A stretch of DNA of 64,000 nucleotides from Thermoclostridium sp036562185 (GTDB taxonomy: Bacteria; Bacillota; Clostridia; DSM-8532): assembly GCA_036562185.1 (NCBI GenBank), contig DATCKN010000036.1, forward strand, positions 81,873-145,872, read 5' to 3'. Each line of letters starts with the position of its first letter. Within the stretch, counting starts at the first letter, position 1. Below the pieces are notes generated by a model, which made no database searches, was not told the DNA's origin, and worked only from the letters and a program-made list of their open reading frames with translations. Positions 41,929 to 50,168 of this stretch are shown here, piece by piece. A program made the position numbers and the translations under genes.

Positions 41929-44900
41929 CTATAATGTGATATCCCTGTGGTAACTTTGCAGGGATTTTACCTTATCCTCTGTTTCATGGCTTTGCTTATA
42001 TGCTGCAATTCCCTTGACGCTTGCAAGGGCTGCAGTCATAGTGGTTATATAAGGGATCCTGTATTTTATGGCACTCTTTCGTATATATGAGTCATCATAC
42101 TGGCTCTGTTTCCCGGCAGGTGTATTCACAATAAGCTGTATTTCTCCGTTGAGTATTAAATCCACGATGTTAGGCCTGCCTTCAAACATTTTCTTAACCT
42201 TCCGGCACTTTATCCCGTTCCCGGTCAGATAATTATATGTACCTTCGGTGGCAATTATCTCAAAATCAAGTTCTGCAAACTTACGTGCAATGTCAAGAAG
42301 GTATTGCTTGTCCCTGTCTGCAATACTCATTAAAACCGTTCCTTCTGTCGGAAGGGGTGACTGTGTTGCCTCCTGTGCCTTGAAATAGGCAAGGCCAAAT
42401 GAATTCGCAATACCAAGAACTTCACCGGTAGAGCGCATTTCAGGACCTAACAGCGGATCCACGTCATGGAACATGTTAAATGGAAAAACTGCTTCCTTAA
42501 CACCGAAATGGGTTATTTTGCTGCTCTTCAAACCCAATACAGGAGATTTGCTGCCATTTTTTGCAGCAAGAATAATTTCTGTGGCAAGCCGAGCCATAGA
42601 TATATTGCAGACTTTTGATACCAACGGCACTGTTCTTGATGCACGGGGATTAGCTTCAAGGACATAGACCCTGTCATTGTAAACGGCATATTGAATATTC
42701 ATCAGGCCCACAACTTTTAATGCATTGGCTATTTTCCGCGTATACTCGGATATGGTTTCAATATGCTCTGCTTTCATGCTGATGGGTGGTATTGCACAAG
42801 CAGAATCGCCCGAGTGGATACCGGCCAGTTCAATGTGTTCCATTACCGCGGGAACAAAAGTGTCCGATCCGTCGGCAAGAGCGTCTGCCTCGGCTTCAAT
42901 TGCATTTTCAAGGAATTTATCAATGAGCAGAGGACGGTCAGGTGTAACACCTTTGGCTTCGGAGACATACCTCTCCAGCATTTCCTGGTCATATATAACT
43001 TCCATGCCCCGCCCGCCGAGAACATAAGATGGCCTTACCATCAACGGATAACCTATCTTGTTGGCTATTGCCAGAGCTTCGTCAAGGGTGCTTGCCATTC
43101 CGGATTCGGGCATCGGGATTTCGAGTTTGTCCATCATATGTCTGAACAGATCCCTGTCCTCAGCCATGTCTACTGTTTCAGGAGTGGTTCCAAGAATTTT
43201 AACTCCGGCTTTTGAAAGTTCTCCTGCAATGTTTAAAGGAGTTTGCCCTCCGAATTGGATTATAATTCCGTCAGGGTTTTCATGCTGGTATATGCTCAAT
43301 ACATCTTCCACAGTGAGAGGCTCAAAGTAAAGACGATCTGAGGTGTCGTAATCGGTGGAAACTGTTTCGGGGTTGCAGTTGACAATAATTGTTTCGTAGC
43401 CCATATCCCTGAGGGCAAAAGCCGCGTGAACGCAGCAGTAGTCGAATTCAATTCCCTGGCCTATCCGGTTTGGACCTCCGCCCAATACCATTACCTTTGG
43501 CTTGCCGTTTGAAGATGCTTGCTTAATTGATCCCGCATTTTTTGAACCATTATAGGTTGAGTAATAATAGCAGGCATTTTCAACACCACTTACCGGAACT
43601 ATGTCCCATTCCTGTAAAATTCCCAGTTGAACCCTGTGATTCCGTATTTCTTCTTCTTTTATTCCAAGCAGCATTGCAATGTACTTGTCTGCAAAGCCGT
43701 CCTTTTTCGCTTTAATCAAAAGTTCGTCAGGAAGCTTTGAACCTTTGCATTTTATTATTTCCTCTTCCAGATCAACCAGTTCTTTCATCTGTTCAATGAA
43801 CCACTTTTTAATATGAGTGATTCTGCTTAACAGTTCAACATCCGCTCCCTTACGCAGGGCTTCGTACATTATAAACTGGCGTTCGCTTGAAGGTGTAATT
43901 AAAAGATCCAATAATTCCTTTAATTCAAGACAGTTATAGTTTTTCGCAAAGCCAAGTCCATACCTGCCGATCTCAAGGGAACGTACCGCTTTCTGCAGGG
44001 CTTCCTTATAAGTCTTGCCAATACTCATTACTTCGCCGACGGCTTTCATTTGAGTACCCAGTTCATCTTTTGCCTCTTTAAACTTTTCAAAAGCCCAGCG
44101 CGGAAATTTAACCACCACGTAATCACCGGATGGCGTATATTTGTCAAGGGTGCCACCTTTATAGTAAGGAATTTCGTCAAGTGTTATCCCTGCTGCAAGC
44201 ATTGCCGAGATATAAGCAATGGGGAATCCTGTGGCTTTTGATGCTAGGGCCGATGAGCGGGAGGTGCGAGGGTTTATTTCTATAATAACAACCCTGTCTG
44301 TTACAGGGTCGTGTGCAAACTGGACATTAGTACCACCAATTACTTCAATTGCCTCAACAATTTTAAACGCATACTCTTTCAGACGCTGCTGCAATTCCGG
44401 GCTTATTGTCAGCATTGGTGCTGCACATACCGAATCACCTGTATGTACGCCCATTGGGTCAATGTTCTCGATGAAGCATACTGCAACCATCTGGTTTTTA
44501 GAATCACGTACCACTTCAACCTCAAGTTCTTCCCAGCCAAGCACCGACTCTTCAACCAGTATCTGGCCGACCATGCTTGCTGCTATACCTCTGTTGGCAA
44601 CAAGCCTGAGTTCTTCAACATTATATACAAGGCCGCCGCCGGTACCGCCCAGCGTATATGCAGGGCGAATAACAACAGGAAATCCCAGCTCAAGGGCTAT
44701 TTTCTCTGCCTCTTCCACGCTGTAAGCAGGCATGCTGCGGGGTGTTTCAATTCCAAGCTTTTTCATTGTTTCCTTAAAGGCAATTCTGTCCTCACCGCGT
44801 TCAATGGCATCTACTTTTACTCCTATTACTTCAACATTGTATTTCTCAAGAATTCCTGCTTTAGAAAGCTCTGAACAAAGATTTAATGCTGATTGGCCAC

Positions 44901-45171
44901 CAAGGTTGGGAAGAAGGGCATCTGGACGTTCTTTTTCAATGATCTGAGTTAATCTCTCAAGGTTTAAAGGTTCAATATACGTTGCGTCTGCAATTCCCGG
45001 ATCTGTCATTATCGTAGCTGGATTTGAATTTACAAGTACAATTTCATAACCAAGCTTTCTTAACGCTTTACAGGCCTGAGTACCTGAATAATCAAATTCA
45101 CAGGCCTGACCGATTATAATCGGCCCAGAACCAATAATCAGAATTTTTCGGATATCTGTTCTCTTTGGCAT
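41929..45171 (-). CDS. carB: Carbamoyl-phosphate synthase large subunit
   Basis: It makes carbamoyl phosphate from ammonia, bicarbonate and two ATP for pyrimidines and arginine. The 1080 residues contain the two duplicated ATP-grasp halves: LIIGSGPIIIGQACEFDYSG near the start and LGGGPNRIGQGIEFDYCCVH at about residue 564, each followed by a grasp block (YTLGGTGGGLVYN; YVLGGRGMEVIYD), and a C-terminal allosteric MGS-like domain (ATEGTYNYLTGNGIKC). The small subunit carA is not next to it. The upstream ATG follows GGAG; the repeat region R3 lies downstream. Confidence 0.97.
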   Translation of the reverse strand: MPKRTDIRKILIIGSGPIIIGQACEFDYSGTQACKALRKLGYEIVLVNSNPATIMTDPGIADATYIEPLNLERLTQIIEKERPDALLPNLGGQSALNLCSELSKAGILEKYNVEVIGVKVDAIERGEDRIAFKETMKKLGIETPRSMPAYSVEEAEKIALELGFPVVIRPAYTLGGTGGGLVYNVEELRLVANRGIAASMVGQILVEESVLGWEELEVEVVRDSKNQMVAVCFIENIDPMGVHTGDSVCAAPMLTISPELQQRLKEYAFKIVEAIEVIGGTNVQFAHDPVTDRVVIIEINPRTSRSSALASKATGFPIAYISAMLAAGITLDEIPYYKGGTLDKYTPSGDYVVVKFPRWAFEKFKEAKDELGTQMKAVGEVMSIGKTYKEALQKAVRSLEIGRYGLGFAKNYNCLELKELLDLLITPSSERQFIMYEALRKGADVELLSRITHIKKWFIEQMKELVDLEEEIIKCKGSKLPDELLIKAKKDGFADKYIAMLLGIKEEEIRNHRVQLGILQEWDIVPVSGVENACYYYSTYNGSKNAGSIKQASSNGKPKVMVLGGGPNRIGQGIEFDYCCVHAAFALRDMGYETIIVNCNPETVSTDYDTSDRLYFEPLTVEDVLSIYQHENPDGIIIQFGGQTPLNIAGELSKAGVKILGTTPETVDMAEDRDLFRHMMDKLEIPMPESGMASTLDEALAIANKIGYPLMVRPSYVLGGRGMEVIYDQEMLERYVSEAKGVTPDRPLLIDKFLENAIEAEADALADGSDTFVPAVMEHIELAGIHSGDSACAIPPISMKAEHIETISEYTRKIANALKVVGLMNIQYAVYNDRVYVLEANPRASRTVPLVSKVCNISMARLATEIILAAKNGSKSPVLGLKSSKITHFGVKEAVFPFNMFHDVDPLLGPEMRSTGEVLGIANSFGLAYFKAQEATQSPLPTEGTVLMSIADRDKQYLLDIARKFAELDFEIIATEGTYNYLTGNGIKCRKVKKMFEGRPNIVDLILNGEIQLIVNTPAGKQSQYDDSYIRKSAIKYRIPYITTMTAALASVKGIAAYKQSHETEDKVKSLQSYHRDITL

Positions 45172-45630
45172 ATATTTTTTCTCCTTAACCTTTGAAATGT
45201 GCAGCTTTTTGTATTTATGCCGCCAAGTTTAAAAGTTATGAAAAACAACAGGTGAAATTGATTAAATTGGTTATGCAATTTTGCATTTTAAAAAATTCAT
45301 TTTTGAAAACTTCCTAACTTAATATAATATTACATAATAAAAAATGCTTCAATACACTTTTTAATAATTTTTAGCTTTTTCGTAAGCCGGTTATATGTGA
45401 GTTATTACCAAAACAGCCCCGCAACGCTGCCACAAATGGGATACTGCGAATTTTCCGAATTACCCGTATTTCTCAGTATGAACTGCTACTGTGAATTCAC
45501 AGTATCTTCCTGCAGGCAGCTATGCCTGGAAGAGCATTAACTTGGGTCTGTGACATAAAATAATTATAAACTTCTATGTTCCGGCAACAGATATGCTTTT
45601 AAATCTACAGCAGAAAAACAACAGAGGCTG
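45172..45630. repeat. Intergenic region with repeat copy R4
   Basis: The divergent spacer before carB is AT-rich up to about 45410, where promoters must lie. From 45445 to 45525 it is similar to R1: ATACTGCGAATTTTC, then ATGAACTGC, then TTCACAGTAT and AGGCAGCTAT in the same order as at 2119-2197. No gene is evident. Confidence 0.55.
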
Positions 45631-45882
45631 GTGAATTTAGTGTCTGAAAAGGTTTTGGATATGAAAAAAACAGTTTATGAGCTGACCGGCGAATACCCTG
45701 AAATTATAAATATATTGAAAAGCCTTGGATTTGAAAATATTACAAATCCGGCATTATTAAAAACGGCGGGCAAGGTCATGACAATACCGAAAGCTGCCAA
45801 AATAAAGAATATAGACTTAAATACAATCCTTGACAAATTCAGTGAAAAAGGTTTTACCGTAATAAACGGGAAGATGCCATAA
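45631..45882 (+). CDS. DUF1858 domain protein
   Basis: The short protein (83 residues from GTG 45631; 80 from GTG 45640) has the DUF1858 pattern: KTVYELTGEYPEIINILKSL, GFENITNPALLKTAGKVMTI and LNTILDKFSEKGF. DUF1858 helical domains occur in redox and cofactor proteins; no cysteines are present here and the function is unknown. An AGAGG site precedes 45631. Confidence 0.75.
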   Translation: MNLVSEKVLDMKKTVYELTGEYPEIINILKSLGFENITNPALLKTAGKVMTIPKAAKIKNIDLNTILDKFSEKGFTVINGKMP

Positions 45883-45906
45883 CAGGCAAATCGCATCTGA
45901 AAACGT

Positions 45907-45936
45907 TGACAATTCATGCCATTATACAATAGAATG
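45907..45936 (+). promoter_or_regulatory. Promoter of polysaccharide deacetylase gene
   Basis: TTGACA (45907-45912), 18 bases, TAGAAT (45931-45936), about 50 bases before the ATG. Confidence 0.6.
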
Positions 45937-45988
45937 TTTAGGGAAAGTCGGCTGTCAGGCCGAATTATTTTTCTAAGGAGATTTTTTA

Positions 45989-47044
45989 ATGAAAAAATGT
46001 CATTACATCTATTGGGCACTATTTGCTGCGTTTGCGATATTGTTCACTTGTTTTGCTTCCGATTCTCTGCCCGGTGAGGGTGAAACATATGAGGCCAATT
46101 CAGTTCCGGCATCCTTGTTTAATGAAGTTACAGGACCTGATCCAGAATCAGATATCGGCACCGTACATACTGCTTATGCTGATCCAACGCCATCGCCGGA
46201 AGTTACACCGTTACCGTCTCCTGAGCCTGATTCGGCTGTGATTCCAACACCTGATATCCAGGTTGCGAATAAGCCACCTGCCGAGCCTTCTAAGGCTGAG
46301 GCTGCCACTCCGGCAGTAACACAGGAACCATCCCCGGAGCCGGTTCCGGTTGCAAGCCCTACCCCTGCTCCGGCTGGGACTAAATCAGAGATTACAAACC
46401 CCATTAAGTCTTTTAATGATGAAACGAGGATTTGCCTTACTTTTGATGACGGGGGCAATCAGAAAGCGGTAAAAAAAGCGCTTGAAGTATTAAAAAAACA
46501 TGAAGTGAAAGCCACCTTCTTTATAATAGGGAAGTACCTGAAAACCAATGAAGCATTGTGGAAACAAGCCATTGAAGAAGGTCACCTTATCTGCAATCAT
46601 ACACAGAATCATGTATGGCTTACGCAATTGAATGATGAAGGTGTCAGAAAAGAAATCCTGGAATGGGAATCGGTTGCTGCTGAGATCTTTGGGCAGGAAT
46701 ACATTGATAAAATGAAACAGGAGTTTCCTTTTATCAGGCTTCCGGGTGGTGCAGGAAATGAAAGCAAAAGAATTCTTCAGATTGTTTCCGGGCTTGGCTA
46801 TACTCCTGTCGGATGGAATATTGAAACATATTACGCAGTGCTGAGACACCACGATTTAAAAACCGAACCGGTTGATCCGATTGCCGATGAGGTTTTTGCT
46901 CATGTTTCGAAAAAGGTGAAAGGCGGCTCAATCGTTCTCCTGCATTTTAATCCTTACGATACAGGCAAGCTGGATGAAATAATTACAGCGATAAAAGAAA
47001 AAGGACTGACGATGCATCTGCTCCCAGAGTGCCTGGAATATTAG
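45989..47044 (+). CDS. Secreted polysaccharide deacetylase (NodB domain)
   Basis: It removes acetyl groups from cell-wall or plant polysaccharides. The 351 residues comprise a signal peptide (YIYWALFAAFAILFTCFA), a Pro/Glu/Thr-rich linker (about residues 30-130), and a NodB domain: ICLTFDDGGNQKAV (catalytic Asp and metal Asp), NHTQNHVWL (metal His pair) and FIRLPGGAGN. Close to PdaA-type enzymes. The ATG follows AAGGAG with its own promoter. It could serve in wall or cortex change; the linker suggests wall spanning. Confidence 0.93.
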   Translation: MKKCHYIYWALFAAFAILFTCFASDSLPGEGETYEANSVPASLFNEVTGPDPESDIGTVHTAYADPTPSPEVTPLPSPEPDSAVIPTPDIQVANKPPAEPSKAEAATPAVTQEPSPEPVPVASPTPAPAGTKSEITNPIKSFNDETRICLTFDDGGNQKAVKKALEVLKKHEVKATFFIIGKYLKTNEALWKQAIEEGHLICNHTQNHVWLTQLNDEGVRKEILEWESVAAEIFGQEYIDKMKQEFPFIRLPGGAGNESKRILQIVSGLGYTPVGWNIETYYAVLRHHDLKTEPVDPIADEVFAHVSKKVKGGSIVLLHFNPYDTGKLDEIITAIKEKGLTMHLLPECLEY

Positions 47045-47253
47045 AGATGATTAATTTAGCAGGCTTTGTCTGACATGTGGCCTCTTAAAATAACCGGATA
47101 AAGGAAAATTTCTGTTGGATGGTATCTGTTTTCTCTGACTGATATTTTTGCCTTTAAGGCTGAATAGAGACCATAATTTGGCACTCGTTAAGACAGATTT
47201 CCTGTGATAAGATATATTTACAGCCTGCTAATAAAAAGGGAGAGAACTTGAGT

Positions 47254-48666
47254 ATGACAAGGTTTATAAAATACCTGGCATTTGCTTTAGCTATGGTTCT
47301 TTTAATTTCATTTACAGCATGCACCGTCAATCATGATAACAAAGAAACCGGCGGTCAGGATAATGTTTCCGGACATATGGATTTATCAAATAACGAAAAT
47401 AGTTCCGGAGCCGGAGGTAATGCCGGCGGTGAAGGAAGCGAACCCACCGGCAGGGCAGAAGGTAATGGAAGCGGATTAACGGGAATTCCATCCGATGGGG
47501 AAAACAAATCCGGAAATAAGACTGCAGATACGGGCAATCCAAAATCAACAGATGAAAACTCTGAACCAGACGGAATTATTAAAATTACCCGTGAAGAAGC
47601 AGGGCTTGAAACAATACCCAGCCTTGACTTCAGTAAATTTAAGCTAAATCCGTCCATACAAAGGCTTCTCGAAGATCCGGCAAGCTACTCCGATGAGGAT
47701 TACAGAAATGGATTAGTTTACAGAGATTTCCTTATCATAAGTGAACGTTTTGGCGGTAGTATAATTCAGAATATTGGGATAGGGGACGGCATATCCAACG
47801 TTATGGAGATACTCGGGGAACCAAGCTGCATTATAGGAAACACCATGTTTTATAAAACAGAGGGCTACTACCTGGGCTTTAAAGGCGAGAAGGAAGTTGA
47901 GCAGGCCATAATTTCGCAAAGACCGGGCAAGTATCCTGCGGATATTTTAAAAACCCTGATAATAAGCATAAACAGATCTGATTTTAACGGTATATCAGAA
48001 TTGATTCAAAGCAATGACGAAATATCTGATTTTTTTGATTACAACGGCCATATTCATGGCGGGGGCTGGTATGCTGTTTCAGACAATGGCATTTTCATTG
48101 AAGAGTTTACCGAAAAAGCCATAGTTGTATATAACAATTTTGAGGGCGAGCTGTTCAGAATACAGGAAGACTTGCATAATTACGGTATAGTGTATGAAAA
48201 TATTGATTATTTGATGGACCGGATGGTATCCGAGCTGGATTACTATATCTGGCTTAATGAGAAATTTGACAAAGAGGGGATAGTATCACCGGGAGGGAAA
48301 TATAACAGTTTATACATCTGGAATTATAGTGAAAGCTATTATTTCATAATAAGGGCAATGGATACAGGCAAAACCGATTTATATATAAGTTTGCCTGCAA
48401 TAGGTGATTACTACTGGTTAAATGACAGGTATATCCTATATTCGGATTTTTTCAGTTTTGCTCCTGTAATCGTTGATGTTGAAACTTGCGAGACGATTAA
48501 TCTGCTGGAAACAGCAGAACTTATTGATGAAGAGCCGGGGCTCCGACCCTTTGAAATAAAAAGCTGTAAAGACGGCCAAATCATAATTTACAATCCGGAC
48601 AAAGATAAAGAATACCTTATAAGCTACTCTTTTGATCCGGATGGCAGAGTACTGTTGAATCGGTGA
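47254..48666 (+). CDS. Hypothetical lipoprotein
   Basis: I do not recognise the 470-residue protein. It begins with a lipoprotein-type signal (FALAMVLLISFTACT, lipid-modified cysteine at about residue 24), then a Gly/Ser/Asn/Glu-rich flexible stretch (about 25-100), then a folded part rich in aromatic residues. In the middle, IGIGDGISNVMEILGEPSCI recalls the small beta-lactamase-inhibitor-like (BamE/DUF) motif of exported proteins. ATG 47254 is used with GGGAGAG; a TTG at 47248 is possible. Confidence 0.75.
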   Translation: MTRFIKYLAFALAMVLLISFTACTVNHDNKETGGQDNVSGHMDLSNNENSSGAGGNAGGEGSEPTGRAEGNGSGLTGIPSDGENKSGNKTADTGNPKSTDENSEPDGIIKITREEAGLETIPSLDFSKFKLNPSIQRLLEDPASYSDEDYRNGLVYRDFLIISERFGGSIIQNIGIGDGISNVMEILGEPSCIIGNTMFYKTEGYYLGFKGEKEVEQAIISQRPGKYPADILKTLIISINRSDFNGISELIQSNDEISDFFDYNGHIHGGGWYAVSDNGIFIEEFTEKAIVVYNNFEGELFRIQEDLHNYGIVYENIDYLMDRMVSELDYYIWLNEKFDKEGIVSPGGKYNSLYIWNYSESYYFIIRAMDTGKTDLYISLPAIGDYYWLNDRYILYSDFFSFAPVIVDVETCETINLLETAELIDEEPGLRPFEIKSCKDGQIIIYNPDKDKEYLISYSFDPDGRVLLNR

Positions 48667-48743
48667 AGAACCAGCGGGCGGTTACTGCAGTCCTGAAATA
48701 AATTTTTGTCATACCGGATAATAAAGTAACTATTATATAGAAA

Positions 48744-48764
48744 GGGGAATGGTTAACATTCCCC
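48744..48764. terminator. Hairpin between convergent lipoprotein and DUF4956 genes
   Basis: GGGGAATG and CATTCCCC (48744-48751, 48757-48764) form an 8-bp stem; the loop and arm include the stop codon of the minus-strand gene. Confidence 0.5.
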
Positions 48765-49436
48765 ATTATAGCTTACAAGTGCCGCATTTGTTACACCGTC
48801 GATGCCTGAAAGCTCGGAGATGAAGGAAGTATCGCTGTTCTTTATCCTTATTTCATATGTAGCTTCAACATTTCCGTCAGTAATTGTCTTTGTCTTTAAT
48901 TTCTTTTGCGGTATTTTTTCAATCACTTTTGAAACGTTATTCTGGCTGCCGCTTTTATAATTTATAACCAGAAGATAAAAACCTGCATTGCTACCACGGA
49001 TAAAGCTGAAGGCCACAACTACCACGGATATAAACAAAGAACCTAATATTGAAAGTGAATAAAACCCTGCACCCGTTGTGATTCCTACTGCAATTGCCCA
49101 GAACAGGTAGGCTATGTCAATAGGTTCTTTAACGGCGGTGCGGAACCGTACAATGCTTAATGCACCTACCATACCGAGGGAAAGAGTAAGGTTCGAGGTT
49201 ATGGGCAGTATAATAAATGCTGTAACCATTGATATGAAAATAAGCGTAAAGTTAAAACTTCGGTTGTATACAACACCCTGAAAAGTTTTTTTGTAGACAA
49301 AATAAATTAACAGTCCCAATGCCAGGGACAGCAGCATTACTGTTAATATCCTGGTTGTGCTGATTGTCAGATTTCCCATATCTTCAAGAAACTTTTTCTT
49401 GATTATGTCGCTGAAACTTAAAGTGTTATTATTCAT
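48753..49436 (-). CDS. DUF4956 membrane protein
   Basis: A 227-residue protein with about four membrane helices in the first half (ILTVMLLSLALGLLIYFVY, LIFISMVTAFIILPI, VGITTGAGFYSLSILGSLFI), the DUF4956 phrase GMVGALSIVRFRTAVKEPID, and a soluble C-terminus. DUF4956 genes are regularly next to VTC-domain polyphosphate polymerases, suggesting a channel or anchor for the polymer. ATG 49436 is chosen (6 bases after AAGAGGTG); its start overlaps the VTC stop by 8 bases. Confidence 0.88.
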   Translation of the reverse strand: MNNNTLSFSDIIKKKFLEDMGNLTISTTRILTVMLLSLALGLLIYFVYKKTFQGVVYNRSFNFTLIFISMVTAFIILPITSNLTLSLGMVGALSIVRFRTAVKEPIDIAYLFWAIAVGITTGAGFYSLSILGSLFISVVVVAFSFIRGSNAGFYLLVINYKSGSQNNVSKVIEKIPQKKLKTKTITDGNVEATYEIRIKNSDTSFISELSGIDGVTNAALVSYNGEC

Positions 49437-50145
49437 GTAATTCACCTCTTATGCATCTTTCGGCAAACTCCCTGCATAATATGTATTTTGATACAGAAAT
49501 CTGCCCGCTGTTCAGACCTGTAAGCAGTGTGCTGAAAATTGTAGGCAGAAATCTGTTGAACTTAACCTCCATGATTATATAATCCGGCTCCAGAACATTA
49601 ACCAAAGGAGTACGAACATTCCACAATTCTGTGGAATAGAGTCCGGATTTAAGCTCCATGTCAAAGGTTATGCGTACATTCTCAACCGGGTGGATATAAG
49701 CTTCCCTTACGTAATCCACGATAACAACGGGCTTAAGAAAAAGGGTTTTCATTTGTATGTACATGTCATTAAGGAGCTGACTGCCTGTCAATAGCAGTTC
49801 AGAATTCCCGCCAATCAGGCCGTTGCATAAATCTTCCGAAATAAGCTCCGACTCTTTCAGAGTGTATTGCCCTTCTTTCCCTTTCCTTTCAAGTTTTATA
49901 ACCGTATTACTGTAATTGTATATCCGTATCCTGTATTTTTTTCTTTTTTCTGTCCCGTTAAGTTTTTCATAATAAGCACTGTTGTATATGTCATCAAAAT
50001 ACAGGCTCCGTATATTATACCTGTTGTTGCAGTTTCCGTGGGGATCACGGTTCATAAACCGTTCAATCCTGTTTTTAAGAAGGATATACTCTCCATGGTT
50101 TATTAAAAACTTGTACTCATGCCTGTATTTTTTTTCTGATGCCAA
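49429..50145 (-). CDS. VTC-domain polyphosphate polymerase-like protein
   Basis: The 238-residue protein is a stand-alone VTC/triphosphate-tunnel domain: YRHEYKFLINHGEYILLKNR at the start, YNIRSLYFDDIYNSAYYEKL, RKKYRIRIYNYSNTVIKLER with the basic tunnel residues KLERKGK, and IIMEVKFNRFLP near the end. In yeast Vtc4 this fold makes polyphosphate from ATP. TTG 50145 is 6 bases after AAGAGGTG; a GTG at 50154 overlaps that site. It lies between CotH and DUF4956 in one operon. Confidence 0.87.
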   Translation of the reverse strand: MASEKKYRHEYKFLINHGEYILLKNRIERFMNRDPHGNCNNRYNIRSLYFDDIYNSAYYEKLNGTEKRKKYRIRIYNYSNTVIKLERKGKEGQYTLKESELISEDLCNGLIGGNSELLLTGSQLLNDMYIQMKTLFLKPVVIVDYVREAYIHPVENVRITFDMELKSGLYSTELWNVRTPLVNVLEPDYIIMEVKFNRFLPTIFSTLLTGLNSGQISVSKYILCREFAERCIRGELHE

Positions 50146-50168
50146 ATCAAACACCTCTTAATGGTGAA

